Notes under the pieces: model-generated | Database searches by the model: none | Told to the model about the DNA's origin: nothing | The model's input: only the letters and a program-made list of their open reading frames with translations | Program-made: the position numbers and the translations under genes | Source of the DNA: Luteolibacter pohnpeiensis | GTDB lineage: Bacteria > Verrucomicrobiota > Verrucomicrobiia > Verrucomicrobiales > Akkermansiaceae | Assembly (NCBI RefSeq): GCF_016595435.1 | Contig: NZ_JAENIJ010000021.1 | Location: 20,445 to 84,444, forward strand | Length of the DNA: 64,000 bases | Direction of reading: 5' to 3' | In this document: piece by piece, positions 1 to 9,134 of the stretch | How the letters are laid out: each line of letters starts with the position of its first letter | Position numbering within the stretch: position 1 is the first letter of the stretch

Positions 1-674
1 AGGGTGATTTCTTTGGAGTCACCAACGTTCATGCCTTCGAGCTGCAGGGCAAATCCTGGAAGGAATGCTTTTTCATCCAAACGGACCCAGAAGCCTTCGC
101 GGCTGGAGAGATAACCTGCGGATTTACCGAGAAATTCCTCAGTTGGTTTGCCTTCGACCGTGGAAGAGTAGTCGATCACGGCAAAATCTCCGGCAGCAGC
201 AGCGCGGCCTTCGATGTCGGAGAAATCTGCGAAACGCTCGCGCAGCGCCTGCAATTGAGCATCCAATTCTTCCTCAGGAAGCGCAAGAGGTGGAACTTTG
301 ACGGTGAGATTCTTGTAATCCGGGAGGCTGAAGTCAGGAGCGAGTGTCAGCTTGGACTCAAAGCTCATCGAGCCGTCCGGGTTGGTCACCAGATTTTCTG
401 GAATGCCGAAATCGAGAACCTTGAGCGATTCTTGTTTCAGCGCTTCGTCATAAGCTTCATTCACCAGAGCACCAGTGAGTTCCTCAGTGATTTCCTTTTG
501 GAACCGCTTTTCGACCAGTGCGCGGGGAGCTTTTCCGGGACGAAAACCTTGGATACGGGCCTTGTTCGCATAGCCGCGGACGATCTGATCCCGCTGGCCA
601 TTGACCTTATCCGAGGGGATTTCCACACGAAGGGTGGCGACGCATTTAGGCTGCTTCTCAACGACAATGTTCAT
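1..674 (-). CDS. tig: Trigger factor, ribosome-associated chaperone (C-terminal part cut by window edge)
   Basis: Ribosome-bound chaperone and peptidyl-prolyl isomerase that meets nascent chains in the cytoplasm. Reading leftward from ATG at 674 the frame is open to the window edge (224 residues). It begins MNIVVEKQPKCVATLRVEIP and continues with the ribosome-binding signature region (QGFRPGKAPRALVEKRF), where GFRPGKAP is the hallmark loop. It then enters an FKBP-like domain (GDFAVIDYSSTVEGKP). The C-terminal chaperone arms lie outside the window. Downstream genes in this usual neighbourhood (clpP/clpX) would also be outside, so context adds little. Identity is confident because of the GFRPGKAP loop and domain order. 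Confidence 0.93.
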   Translation of the reverse strand, partial: MNIVVEKQPKCVATLRVEIPSDKVNGQRDQIVRGYANKARIQGFRPGKAPRALVEKRFQKEITEELTGALVNEAYDEALKQESLKVLDFGIPENLVTNPDGSMSFESKLTLAPDFSLPDYKNLTVKVPPLALPEEELDAQLQALRERFADFSDIEGRAAAAGDFAVIDYSSTVEGKPTEEFLGKSAGYLSSREGFWVRLDEKAFLPGFALQLEGMNVGDSKEIT

Positions 675-758
675 GATGAATGGGCCGGGTTTCATGGCCC
701 GGGGGCGAGAAGCTAGGGGGACTAAGGGGCGATTGTCAAACGGGGTCTTCCAGAAAAC

Positions 759-1583
759 TCATCCTGTGGCTCCCGTCCAGCTCCAAAGTGTTGGGTCGAG
801 CTGGTCTCGAGCTGCGGCGATGTGCTTTTCAGCATCATCCGCTTGATCCAAAATGGCAAAAATCGTGGAGCCGGATCCGCTCATCAAGGCGGACAGACCT
901 CGGTCCAATAGCCACTGTTTCATCTCGGCCAAAAACCGGTGTTTGCGGAAAACGGGCAATTCCAAGTCATTGACCATCTGTCCCCAAGGAAATGTTACGG
1001 GATCATGGCTAATCCCGGGCAATGGCTTGGCGTCGTGCCACCGGCCATAGGCATCCGGGGTGGAAACGGCGAAAGTCGGTTTTAAAAGCAGCAACTGGAT
1101 CGGCGGAATGGATGGCACCGGAGTGATGATTTCACCGCGACCCGTGCAGCGTGCAGCTCCATTTCCCAGGAAAAACGGGATGTCCGATCCCAAACTGGCG
1201 GCAATCCCCGAAAGCGCGGCCTGATCCAACGGGTTTCCGTGCAATTCGTTCAAGGCGGAGAGTGTCGTCGCCGCATCGCTGCTGCCACCGGCAAGACCAG
1301 CTCCGTGTGGAATGACTTTGCTCAAGGAGATGTGGAATTTGCAGGTAGTTCCTGTGGCTGATTCGAAAGCTCGAACCGCCTTCACCACCAAATTGGATTC
1401 ATCCGATGGCACCGATGGGTCGTCACAGGAAAACGAAAACCGTTCGGATTCCTCAAATACCAGTGAATCGCAAAGTCCAGGCAAGCGAACCATCAAAGTA
1501 TCGATCTCGTGAAATCCGTCGGTCCGTTTGCCGAGAACCCGAAGAGACAGATTGATTTTGGCGGGGGCGAGGAACGATTGCAT
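759..1583 (-). CDS. ispE: 4-diphosphocytidyl-2-C-methyl-D-erythritol kinase
   Basis: Phosphorylates CDP-methylerythritol in the non-mevalonate (MEP) route to isoprenoids, using ATP in the cytoplasm. The 274 residues match the family length. The N-terminal GHMP-kinase signature APAKINLSLRVLGKRTDGFH is present, with the catalytic-type Lys/Asn pair. The glycine-rich ATP loop PHGAGLAGGSSDAATTL lies at about residue 92, and a third GHMP motif, LMSGSGSTIFA, lies near the C-terminus. It sits 8 bp after pgeF on the same strand, so the two may share a transcript. The MEP pathway is the norm in bacteria of this group. Confidence 0.95.
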   Translation of the reverse strand: MQSFLAPAKINLSLRVLGKRTDGFHEIDTLMVRLPGLCDSLVFEESERFSFSCDDPSVPSDESNLVVKAVRAFESATGTTCKFHISLSKVIPHGAGLAGGSSDAATTLSALNELHGNPLDQAALSGIAASLGSDIPFFLGNGAARCTGRGEIITPVPSIPPIQLLLLKPTFAVSTPDAYGRWHDAKPLPGISHDPVTFPWGQMVNDLELPVFRKHRFLAEMKQWLLDRGLSALMSGSGSTIFAILDQADDAEKHIAAARDQLDPTLWSWTGATG

Positions 1584-1591
1584 AAAATTTT

Positions 1592-2302
1592 TTAAAAATC
1601 TCGGGTAATCAGTGCCATCATCCGACCTGTTTTGCCTTTCTCCATCCGGTAACTGTAAAAGCGCGCCAGATCAGCCGCGGTATCGAGGCCGCAGTCAGAA
1701 AATTCAGCGATTCCGGCAGCTTCTGCCTGGCGACCGATTTCTGCCGCGAAATCGATCTCATAGTGCGGTGGGCGGATGCATGGGCCGAGCACGGCAGTCA
1801 CATCCTCCGGTCGGGTGCCGAACTCGCGCTCCATCGCGGCCAGCCCGGCAGTCAGGATATTGCCCTCGGTGCCTTTTTTGCCGGAATGAAGCAGTCCGAT
1901 CGCGCCCGACTTCGCATCTGCCAGCCAGATCGGTCCGCAATCCGCCACATAAATTGCCAACGTGTGGCCGGGTTGGTTGGTGATCAAGCCGTCGACTCCT
2001 GCCATGACCGGGAGTCCATCCGATGCCTCAATGGCGTTGGATGCAGGAATGACTGCGATCCCGGTGCCGTGAATTTGTTCAGCTCGCCACCATGAGGCGT
2101 CCGGGGAAAAATGTTGAACGGCAGTTTGATGGGAGCGACGCAGGCTGCGCATGGCGGCATCCCGGTCACCGGTGATTTCAAGGCCGGGAATTCGTTCGAC
2201 CCAGTCCGCGCGGATGCCGGGCAGGGATTGGATCGGTTTGAGAAATTTGGGGAGCGCCTCCGTCACTTCGGGACCGTAACGGAGGCACTCAAGCTTCGCC
2301 AA
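1592..2302 (-). CDS. pgeF: PgeF/YfiH-family purine nucleoside phosphorylase-like (DUF152, 'laccase domain') protein
   Basis: Members of this family (YfiH, LACC1) bind zinc and act on purine nucleosides or on UDP-MurNAc peptides in E. coli. Family marks seen are the QIHG motif, the ADC motif with the metal-binding Cys (IYVADCGPIWLAD), a GPCI motif and a conserved YEID. The usual HAGWRG metal/phosphate loop is replaced by HSGKKG, so the His is kept but the Trp-Arg is not. The frame is open upstream to an ATG at 2398, but that would overlap marR by 65 bp out of frame. I place the start at the TTG at 2302, which has a GGAAT element just upstream. The start is uncertain and the family assignment is good. 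Confidence 0.82.
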   Translation of the reverse strand: MAKLECLRYGPEVTEALPKFLKPIQSLPGIRADWVERIPGLEITGDRDAAMRSLRRSHQTAVQHFSPDASWWRAEQIHGTGIAVIPASNAIEASDGLPVMAGVDGLITNQPGHTLAIYVADCGPIWLADAKSGAIGLLHSGKKGTEGNILTAGLAAMEREFGTRPEDVTAVLGPCIRPPHYEIDFAAEIGRQAEAAGIAEFSDCGLDTAADLARFYSYRMEKGKTGRMMALITRDF

Positions 2303-2333
2303 GCGGGTTATTCCATTTGGGGGAATTCGTGAA

Positions 2334-2795
2334 TCATGCCATGACGCGACCTTGGATAGCGCGTTTGGTATGCTCGACGGCATCTGCCTCGTCTTCATCC
2401 ATACCTGCGAGGATTCCGGCGAGGTCGGAGGCGATCTCTTTCCGCATTTTGGAAACGAGTTCGGTTCCTTTGGCCGTGATTCTCACCATGATCTTGCGGC
2501 GATCTTCCGCAGCATGCATGCGCTCAACGTAGGACAGCTTTTCCAAACGATCGACCAAGCCGGTGGCTGCGGCAGTCGAATGCCCCATCTTTTTCGCGAT
2601 ATCCGACATCGTCAGGTAATCTTCGCTGGAGAGATAGGTCAAAAGGAAGAACTGGGGGAACGAGATGTTTCCTTTGTTGAGTTCGGTGGACAGGTTCAGA
2701 ATGCAACTTCTCTGTGTAAACAAGACGAAGTCAGCTAATCGATCGGCATCGGCGCCGATCGAAGCGCCCGAGGCGTTCGATGTGCTCAATTTCAT
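2334..2795 (-). CDS. MarR-family transcriptional regulator
   Basis: A 153-residue winged-helix DNA-binding protein, the usual MarR length. A dimerisation helix is followed by the helix-turn-helix (LTMSDIAKKMGHSTAAATGLVDRLEKLSYVER) and then the wing with the signature DRRKIMVRITAKG. MarR proteins usually bind a palindrome over their own promoter and respond to small phenolic or oxidative ligands. It lies immediately upstream of pgeF and probably shares its transcript. A short repeated sequence about 65-90 bp upstream of the start is a candidate operator. The ligand and target genes cannot be deduced. Confidence 0.9.
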   Translation of the reverse strand: MKLSTSNASGASIGADADRLADFVLFTQRSCILNLSTELNKGNISFPQFFLLTYLSSEDYLTMSDIAKKMGHSTAAATGLVDRLEKLSYVERMHAAEDRRKIMVRITAKGTELVSKMRKEIASDLAGILAGMDEDEADAVEHTKRAIQGRVMA

Positions 2796-2860
2796 TTTGG
2801 CTGGTTGTAGTGTTCATGTTTTGGGACATGTAAGGGAGCACAGCCATTACGTTAAACAAG

Positions 2861-2887
2861 CTACCTAGTTACCTAGATAGTTATCAA
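2861..2887 (-). promoter_or_regulatory. Candidate MarR operator/promoter repeat
   Basis: The block TACCTA occurs twice in quick succession (ctacctagttacctagat, followed by agttatc), so a roughly 9-bp unit is repeated upstream of marR. Read on the minus strand the core is CTAGGTAACTAGGTAG. Placement 65-90 bp before the marR start fits autoregulation. The function is an inference from position only. Confidence 0.35.
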
Positions 2888-3051
2888 CGCCAAAGTGAAT
2901 AATTTCAAAAAGACGGCTGTGCAACCAAGTGGGACTTTTTGAAAGTATTCAAGTTCGGAACATTTGGGAAGCAAAGAATTTGGGAAATGCTAAATAAAAG
3001 GTGCTCAGTCCTGTCCTGAACTTGCTTCAAATGTTCGTCAAATCCTGGAAA

Positions 3052-3561
3052 TTATTGAGCTTTTTCCGTCTTTTCGTCGGGCTCATCTTTTTTCGCTTTC
3101 TCAGTCTCCTGGATCTCAACCGCGCGCTGCAAAGCTGGCGGAAGATTGGTGATTGAGGGCGTCAGGTCGTCGGCTTTTGACTGAATTTCAGGCCGATCAA
3201 AAACCGCGTCTCCAACCGCAACTTGACCGGATTGTAGGTCTGCGGCGGCGTATTGGCCCAGATGCTCGCCGGTTGCCAATAGGTTGGCGGTTCTTCCGTC
3301 GTTTCCTCGGGAAGTCAGTATCGAATCGGGAGCGATGTCCCATTTGGCATAAGATTGAATCAAAACAAACCGGTGGTCGGCCGGCACAGAGGCGATGCGG
3401 CCGATCAGTCTTGGCAGGGTGACGGGCTCTTTTTTCGGCGCCGGTCCCGTAGGTGCTGGTTCCTCTTTGGACAGGGAGCAGGAGGCCAGGGCCAGAATGG
3501 GCAACAGGCAGATCAGGAATGCAGCCATATGACAGGGTTTTATCGGAAGTTGCATGGGCAT
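3052..3561 (-). CDS. Putative lipoprotein of unknown function
   Basis: No family recognised. From ATG 3561 (or ATG 3555) the product is about 169 residues. It has an N-terminal hydrophobic segment ending in the lipobox LALASC, which predicts a signal-peptidase-II lipoprotein. A Pro/Lys-rich linker follows (KEEPAPTGPAPKKEP), then a globular part with FVLIQSYAKWDIAPDSILTSRG, and a Lys/Glu-rich tail. The middle part recalls the small Verrucomicrobia proteins in which a short beta barrel reads 'G.V..V....FVLI....' with a marker such as LxSRG. The frame is open further upstream to 3756, but that part overlaps the next gene and lacks a signal peptide. It is 13 bp after the protease-like gene and may be co-transcribed. 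Confidence 0.7.
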   Translation of the reverse strand: MPMQLPIKPCHMAAFLICLLPILALASCSLSKEEPAPTGPAPKKEPVTLPRLIGRIASVPADHRFVLIQSYAKWDIAPDSILTSRGNDGRTANLLATGEHLGQYAAADLQSGQVAVGDAVFDRPEIQSKADDLTPSITNLPPALQRAVEIQETEKAKKDEPDEKTEKAQ

Positions 3562-3574
3562 CGTGGGGGGCGAA

Positions 3575-4798
3575 TCAGTTGGTGACGGTTCGCGGGGATT
3601 CTGAGGCTGTTTGCAGCGAATCTTTGACCTGTGACTGGCGGTTTGAGGTGGATGTTGTGGTCTGAACGTCCAGAGCAGTTGCGACCAAACGATAGAATGC
3701 TTTTTCATCATTCGGGCTGGCATCGGTCCAGGATTCAATTTGTTTGTTTCCTGCAATGACCGGACTCAACGGAGAAAAGGTGATGAGATCCTCGGAATGC
3801 TCGATCTGATAGCTCATGAAGCTGCTCGAAGGCCATGAAAATTGAGCCGAGGTTGGATTGGTGATGGCATTGCTGAATCGGGCAGGTGGGGCGACTTCCC
3901 ATCCGATGTCCACCAACGCCGAAACATCGAGGTCTGTGGCAACACAGAGTGGGGAATAACCGATTGTCGTCGCTGCGCGCATCAAGATCGGCCCAACGAC
4001 TCCATGCTCAGTTTGGAAAGAGCCGAAAAATGGGCTGGTTAGCAGAGTTTCACCGAAATGTCCGCCGTTATCGGTCACGGATGGAGTTACACCGCAGGAT
4101 CGGGCTGAGGCCACGCCGTTAAAGTCGGTGCCGGAAATCAGATTATCCCAGGATGCAGCCGTTCCGATGCCCAGAACATGGCCCAATTCGTGAAGGGCGA
4201 TGGTGATGAAATTTGGACGGCTGCTATCGGCTGTGCTGGTAAAATTGAAATCGCGGTCCCGATTGAACGCGATCGTCCCGCCCCAGGGCGCGAAGTCGGT
4301 TTTTTGGTCATTCGCGGAAGCCGGGTAATCAGCGCCCGGATTTCCGCGTGAACGAAGTCGGCTAATCCACATGGAGGTCCCACTGGCGGAAAATCCACCG
4401 GGCCCACCGATGCCTAGAGTTGAACCAGCGAGTGAGCGACTTCCCACGAACACGATGATCGTGTCTTCCGGGACGACGAGATTGGAGATTGACGTGCTCT
4501 CCCCGCTTTCTGGATCGAGCGGTACAGCTGCCCAGGATGATTGTGAAAATTCCGAGGCATCAATCTGTAGCAGGTGGTCCTGCAGCATCGATCCCCAGAA
4601 CTTCGCCACGGATTCCATGGCTGCTTTTTTTTCAGCGGTATCGAAGAAATTGGCGGTATCAAATCGATAATCGATCTGGATTTCGATTGCCTGGGCCTGA
4701 TCGACTGCGCTTCCCGCGACGAGGAACAGCAGACTACCCAGGCATCGAAAATTTTTGGGAATTTTCGAAGAAAGCTCAGTGATCATTGCCTGAACCAT
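3575..4798 (-). CDS. Exported zinc-metalloprotease-like protein (HELGH motif)
   Basis: About 407 residues with an N-terminal signal segment (LGSLLFLVAGSAVDQAQA) predicting export. The centre holds ITIALHELGHVLGIGTAASWDN, a HExxHxxGxx metzincin-like helix. The two His ligands and catalytic Glu are present, but the third ligand position (His in matrixins, normally HExxHxxGxxH) is Thr, so another residue must serve or activity is altered. The upstream region has a typical extracellular protease composition (GGPGGFSASGTSMWISR). The C-terminal 70 residues (FSWPSSSFMSYQIEHSEDL) resemble the short beta-sandwich 'Y.IE.S.DL..W' modules common at the ends of exported verrucomicrobial proteins. The ATG at 4798 (or 4786) is preferred over TTG 4822. 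Confidence 0.75.
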   Translation of the reverse strand: MVQAMITELSSKIPKNFRCLGSLLFLVAGSAVDQAQAIEIQIDYRFDTANFFDTAEKKAAMESVAKFWGSMLQDHLLQIDASEFSQSSWAAVPLDPESGESTSISNLVVPEDTIIVFVGSRSLAGSTLGIGGPGGFSASGTSMWISRLRSRGNPGADYPASANDQKTDFAPWGGTIAFNRDRDFNFTSTADSSRPNFITIALHELGHVLGIGTAASWDNLISGTDFNGVASARSCGVTPSVTDNGGHFGETLLTSPFFGSFQTEHGVVGPILMRAATTIGYSPLCVATDLDVSALVDIGWEVAPPARFSNAITNPTSAQFSWPSSSFMSYQIEHSEDLITFSPLSPVIAGNKQIESWTDASPNDEKAFYRLVATALDVQTTTSTSNRQSQVKDSLQTASESPRTVTN

Positions 4799-4855
4799 TG
4801 GTAGCCGGCGGTGATCTGACAATCTATTTCCCTTTCTTCGGAAGTAACGCGAAGC

Positions 4856-6403
4856 TTACTGGCCTTGATCGGATGGGTTTTCAGGCTTCTCCGGTTGGGC
4901 AGGTGTCTCCGGTTGAGCAGGTGTCTCCGGTTGAGCAGGTGTCTCCGGTTGGGCAGGTGTCTCCGGTTGGGCAGGTGTCTCCGGTTGGGCAGGTGTCTCC
5001 GGTTGGGCTGGCTTCTCCGGTTGGGCTGGCTTCTCCGGTTGGGCTGGCTTCTCCGGTTGAGCTGGCTTCTCCGGTTGAGCAGGTGTCTCCGGCATTTCAG
5101 GAACTTCCTTTGCGGGGGCAGGAGCTGATGGAGTTGGCTTTGTCTCGCTAGTTTGCCTCATCGGCGGGATGGAAATCGGCGGAGTTACAGCCGTGACACC
5201 CGATGTAGGAAGCGGAGCCTGCCGTGGGGCTTGCCCCGGTTTGAGTAGCATGCCGGTCCGATCTTTCAGAACTGGATCGAGCATGTATTTGCTGACTTCA
5301 AAGACGCGACCCGCGAGTTTCTTGGTCTTGCTGACTTCTTCTTCCAGTGCTTTCAGGCGGTCGGTGAAGGCGGCATCCTTTGTTTTTGCTTGTTCGGGAG
5401 TTTCGCCCTCTTCCTTTTTCCGTTCTTTTGCCAGATCTGCGGAAATATCCACCGACATGAGATACGTTTCCTCAGCGGGTTGGGCTGGATTCGCAGGATC
5501 ATCTGAAGGAGTGGGTTCTTTCGGAACGGTTGGCTGGAATTGAATGGTGTAGGTGAGTCCCTCGACGGTTTGTAAGGTCAGCGTCTGCTTTTTATTTTCG
5601 ATGCCGCGTTTGGCGACCTGATCTGCCGGAACGACATCTTCAAATTGCAGATAGCTGAACAAACTCTTCAGAGGCGATAGCACGTCCGGGTCTAATGAGG
5701 TTCCAGGTGCCGCGTCGTCCAGAGTGTAAGTATCATTTTCGGTGGATCGGCTGACCTTCCAGTCGACCTTTGAGGTGCCGGGCTCGGTGACGGAAATGGA
5801 TTTGATCTTCTCAATTTTGACGAAGTCCTCGGAGAGCCAGCTCTTGGGATCGCTGCTGACGGATGGGAACAGCTCGCTGGTGGCGTAGAAGCCGGAGCTA
5901 TCGTCCGCATTGCGTAAGAAACGTCCACTCACCGGTGTGGATGCCTCGCCGCCGCCGATTTCTTTGCCGAGGTTGATTCGGTCCAGCTGGTTACCTTTGT
6001 CATCTTTAAAAGTGACTACCAATCCATGGAGTTCCGGTTTTGTGGATGATTCATCCATGCCGAAGTGTGGTGCGAATGATGGACCGGCTTCGATCGCTTG
6101 GGTGATTTTCAGGTCACTGAGCTTGCGAAGGAATTCATTAATGGTGTTGGTATTGGCAGGGTAGTCATCGCGTTGTGCGATTTTCCATTCGCCGTCTTTT
6201 TTCTGCAGGGTGGTTTTTTGGTCGGCACCATCGATCTCGATGCTCGCGACGTCTGTGGCAGGGAACGACGTGAAGAATTTCTCACCTGGGGCACGCTTGG
6301 TGGTGCTGTCCTCGGTCTTGCTCTGGCCGAGTTTGACAATGGAAATGGTGATGCCGAGGACAACGGCAATGGACCATAAGATGATTACCTGGCGTTTGTT
6401 CAT
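4856..6403 (-). CDS. DUF4340 domain membrane-anchored protein with proline-rich repeat tail
   Basis: A 515-residue protein with one N-terminal membrane helix ([18 protein letters not shown]) and then a large extracytoplasmic domain typical of DUF4340 ([28 protein letters not shown]). DUF4340 proteins sit at the end of Gld-type ABC loci, as here: the GldG-like gene is 49 bp upstream, preceded by the permease and the ATPase. The role is unknown; coupling to ABC-dependent envelope or gliding-like function is inferred from context. The C-terminal about 80 residues are a run of [12 protein letters not shown] hexapeptides, which should be an extended, wall-spanning or protein-binding tail. Confidence 0.85.
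   Translation of the reverse strand: MNKRQVIILWSIAVVLGITISIVKLGQSKTEDSTTKRAPGEKFFTSFPATDVASIEIDGADQKTTLQKKDGEWKIAQRDDYPANTNTINEFLRKLSDLKITQAIEAGPSFAPHFGMDESSTKPELHGLVVTFKDDKGNQLDRINLGKEIGGGEASTPVSGRFLRNADDSSGFYATSELFPSVSSDPKSWLSEDFVKIEKIKSISVTEPGTSKVDWKVSRSTENDTYTLDDAAPGTSLDPDVLSPLKSLFSYLQFEDVVPADQVAKRGIENKKQTLTLQTVEGLTYTIQFQPTVPKEPTPSDDPANPAQPAEETYLMSVDISADLAKERKKEEGETPEQAKTKDAAFTDRLKALEEEVSKTKKLAGRVFEVSKYMLDPVLKDRTGMLLKPGQAPRQAPLPTSGVTAVTPPISIPPMRQTSETKPTPSAPAPAKEVPEMPETPAQPEKPAQPEKPAQPEKPAQPEKPAQPETPAQPETPAQPETPAQPETPAQPETPAQPETPAQPEKPENPSDQGQ
4880..5095. repeat. 18-bp tandem repeat encoding PAQPE(K/T) hexapeptides
   Basis: About twelve head-to-tail 18-bp units lie inside the 3' end of the DUF4340 gene. 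In protein order there is one PETPAQ, four PEKPAQ, six PETPAQ, then PEKPEN. Units differ by a few bases (ggttgggcaggtgtctcc, ggttgagcaggtgtctcc, ggttgggctggcttctcc) and identical units are clustered, so the array seems to have grown by local duplication. The unit length is a multiple of three, so changes in copy number keep the reading frame. Confidence 0.95.
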
Positions 6404-6452
6404 GTTGAGAAGCGGGGTTGGGTCGGGAAGATAATCGGGGTTTGGCGTTGGA

Positions 6453-8363
6453 TCAGCGGGCGCGGGTGGATGAGCGGCGTTTGATGAAAAGTCCGAGTCC
6501 GAACAAAATCACGAGGAGAGGCATCGTGGCGACGTTGATCAGGGTGATCTTGCCTGCCAGCGCATCCTTCTGTCGTCGCAGTTCCTTTTGTTGATCGCGG
6601 ATCATGCGGGAGTAGTTGACTTGCTCTTCCCGCAGTTTCTGGATTTCAGCTTCCTGCTCAGGGGAAAGGTAGAGCTCGGAGCTTCTGGACTTCTGTGCTT
6701 GCAGTGCACTGAGCTTTTGCTGGGCTGCCTTTTGCTTTTCCTGGAACTCTTCGATCTTGGCTCCGACGGACTTATTGAAGTCAGCTTCCATTTTTTGAAT
6801 CACTGTGAACGGACGTTGCACGGCGGAGCGGGAACGGGAACCGATCAGGTATTTCGAGCCGGTTGCCTGATCCAGAATGTTGAACAACAAGGTGATGTTG
6901 CCATTGATCGGGGTGGCCATTTGCATGCCGCCGAAATTTTGCACGTTGTAGGCGAAGTTGTCGTAGAACGCGTCGACATCGGCGATGAGAAACACGTTGC
7001 CTGTCGCGGTCGCTTCCTTCAGGTAAGTCGGCTTGGCTTCGGCATCTTTACTGTCTGCGGCCTTGTCATCCTTGGCAGTGGCATCTTTGTCCTCGCTGCC
7101 AGGTTTTCCTTTCGGGAAAGCGGTCTTGAATTTGCCGGTCAAATAAGTGACCAGGTCATACGAAGCGCCGGTGGGGTGGAGCGAAGTGTTCAGGGTAGGG
7201 TCCAGGCGGGAAGCGCGCATCGAATCGACGAAAGCCGCTTGGTTGGATGATTTGATCAAGGTCTGCGTCTCAATTCCAGCGCCACCGGTTTTGGTGAATC
7301 CGCCTGGCAGGAACATGGTGACCGCATTCAGATCTTTGGTAATGACACTGTCCTTCTGAGGCATCGAAGAGTTTGGCAGTGTCAGAACTGCGATGCCCGG
7401 GCGGTTGTCCGAAAGCGTGGTGGCATGGACTGGATCTGCCAGGGTTTTGGCTGATTCGAAGGAAATGCCCCATGCGGGGAGCAATGTTGGTAGGGTTGAG
7501 CTGGTTGGAAGTCCCTGTTGCCCCATCATCGGGTTCTGAGGTGCGGTCATTTGCACCGCGACCGAGTAAGGGTCTAAGCAGGCAACCACCGTTCCTCCAC
7601 CCAGAAGGTATTGATCTACGGCAAATTCAGTAGCAGGGCTGATGGTGGCAGGATGGAATAGCAGCAGAACTTTGATTTCCTTCGGATCGATGGTTTCGAC
7701 ATCCATCGGAATGTCGCGAACGTCGAAGGACTGTTTGAGCTGCTGATAAACGACCCAGCCAGGCATGCCTTGCTGTCCGGGCATGGGCGAAGGACTGCCG
7801 CCGAGTTTGAGGGCGGACATCACGCCGATCACCGGTTTGGTTGGCATGGAAACATCAGAGATCGCTTTGGATAACTGATATTCGAGCATGGTTTCCTCGT
7901 TGGGGTTGAGGAAAGGAAGTACACTCGTTTTATCCAGGCATGAAATCGCGAGGCCAAAGTAGAGGTTCTGATCGTTGAAGCGCTGACCGTTGATGCCGTC
8001 CAGATTGGCGGAATCCTCGGCATCGGTATCAGGTTGCGGATCGAGGTTTTCAATCCGGAGTTTGCCATGTGAAAGCGAGGCATATTCCTTGAGCAGGTCA
8101 TCCACACGGCGCATGTGGAGCTTCAATTGCTCCGGCAGGTAGTCGGTATTGCGGGTGGCGTAGTAGCGGATGACGACGGGGGTATCCAGATGCTCAAGAA
8201 TCGAGCGTGTGCCATCGGATAAAGTATGGATTTTGTTTTCCGTGAAATCCGCACCATGATTGCCGAAGGATGTTAGAGAAACCAACCAGTTCGCCAGAAT
8301 GGCGATGGCGACGAGAGCGGCGATGCCGAATGCGGCTCGAGTGACCGGGCGAGAAGTTTTCAT
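6453..8363 (-). CDS. GldG-family ABC transporter auxiliary protein
   Basis: A 636-residue protein with an N-terminal membrane helix (FGIAALVAIAILANWLVSL). A GldG/ABC-type substrate-binding-like region follows (FTENKIHTLSDGTRSILEHLDTPVVIRYY). Near the C-terminus there is a coiled coil of about 75 residues (KIEEFQEKQKAAQQKLSALQ onward), then a last membrane helix (LINVATMPLLVILFGLGLFI) and a basic tail. This N- and C-terminal anchoring is typical of GldG-like proteins. It lies between the permease (9 bp upstream) and the DUF4340 gene, completing a GldA-GldF-GldG set. In Bacteroidetes these genes affect gliding. In this organism the function is unproven and may concern envelope export. Confidence 0.88.
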   Translation of the reverse strand: MKTSRPVTRAAFGIAALVAIAILANWLVSLTSFGNHGADFTENKIHTLSDGTRSILEHLDTPVVIRYYATRNTDYLPEQLKLHMRRVDDLLKEYASLSHGKLRIENLDPQPDTDAEDSANLDGINGQRFNDQNLYFGLAISCLDKTSVLPFLNPNEETMLEYQLSKAISDVSMPTKPVIGVMSALKLGGSPSPMPGQQGMPGWVVYQQLKQSFDVRDIPMDVETIDPKEIKVLLLFHPATISPATEFAVDQYLLGGGTVVACLDPYSVAVQMTAPQNPMMGQQGLPTSSTLPTLLPAWGISFESAKTLADPVHATTLSDNRPGIAVLTLPNSSMPQKDSVITKDLNAVTMFLPGGFTKTGGAGIETQTLIKSSNQAAFVDSMRASRLDPTLNTSLHPTGASYDLVTYLTGKFKTAFPKGKPGSEDKDATAKDDKAADSKDAEAKPTYLKEATATGNVFLIADVDAFYDNFAYNVQNFGGMQMATPINGNITLLFNILDQATGSKYLIGSRSRSAVQRPFTVIQKMEADFNKSVGAKIEEFQEKQKAAQQKLSALQAQKSRSSELYLSPEQEAEIQKLREEQVNYSRMIRDQQKELRRQKDALAGKITLINVATMPLLVILFGLGLFIKRRSSTRAR

Positions 8364-8372
8364 AGGTAATAA

Positions 8373-9104
8373 TCAGGCGCGTTTGGCGGAAAGGATGGCG
8401 CTGGTGCCGAGGAGAGGGATGAAGATCAGTGAGGCGAACCAGACGGCGTCCTGCACTCGGAACAGACCACGGTTCAAAGAACTGAAGTGATCCCACACCC
8501 CAAAGGAAGTGAATGCTTCAACCACGGAGGTTGGTGCCATTTTGGAGAACTGCATGACCAAGTCGTCATAAGAGCAGAGCACCATGAGGACGCAGACGAA
8601 TACGGAAACGATGAGGCAGACGACCTGATCTCGTGTGAATGCGGATACCAACATGGTCACCGCGAGGAAGGTGCAGCAAACCAGGAAACTGCCGAGATAA
8701 CCTGCGGCGATCGCGCCGTTATCGGGCTCACCGAGATAATTGACCGTGATGACGATGGGGAACGTGAGAGCCAGTGCGATCAGCCAGACCGTGGCGGCGG
8801 AGAGGAATTTGCCGAGAATGGCACTCCAGGTGGATGTTGGAAAGGTGCCTAACAGTTCGACGGTTCCGTTGCGCTGCTCATCTGCCCATAATTTCATGCC
8901 CACAGCGGGGGCCAGCAGCATGAACAACCACGGGTGCCAGAAAAAGAATGACCATTCGAGTGATGCATCGCCGACCTTGATGAACTGACCGAACGAGAAG
9001 GTCATGATCATCGAGAACAGCAGGAAGATCACGATGACTGCGTAGGCGGTGGGTTGGGTGAAGTAGCTTTTCAGCTCTCTCTTGTAAATGGTGAGAAATG
9101 ACAT
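8373..9104 (-). CDS. ABC transporter permease, GldF/ABC-2 type
   Basis: A 243-residue integral membrane protein. It starts MSFLTIYKRELKSYFTQPTA, the standard cytoplasmic lead-in of ABC-2/GldF permeases, followed by about six hydrophobic segments (AYAVIVIFLLFSMIMTFSFG, WLIALALTFPIVITVNYL, VVCLIVSVFVCVLMVLCSYD). It contains the conserved ADEQRNGTVELLGTFP region that contacts the ATPase. It lies 30 bp after the ATPase and 9 bp before the GldG-like gene, so all four genes look like one transcript. Confidence 0.9.
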   Translation of the reverse strand: MSFLTIYKRELKSYFTQPTAYAVIVIFLLFSMIMTFSFGQFIKVGDASLEWSFFFWHPWLFMLLAPAVGMKLWADEQRNGTVELLGTFPTSTWSAILGKFLSAATVWLIALALTFPIVITVNYLGEPDNGAIAAGYLGSFLVCCTFLAVTMLVSAFTRDQVVCLIVSVFVCVLMVLCSYDDLVMQFSKMAPTSVVEAFTSFGVWDHFSSLNRGLFRVQDAVWFASLIFIPLLGTSAILSAKRA

Positions 9105-9134
9105 GATTGGAGGTGGCTAGGGAAGGACTGCGGA

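Noticed and set aside
4880..5095. Regular repeats considered as a CRISPR array
   Set aside because: The 18-bp units are directly adjacent without spacers and lie in frame inside a protein gene.
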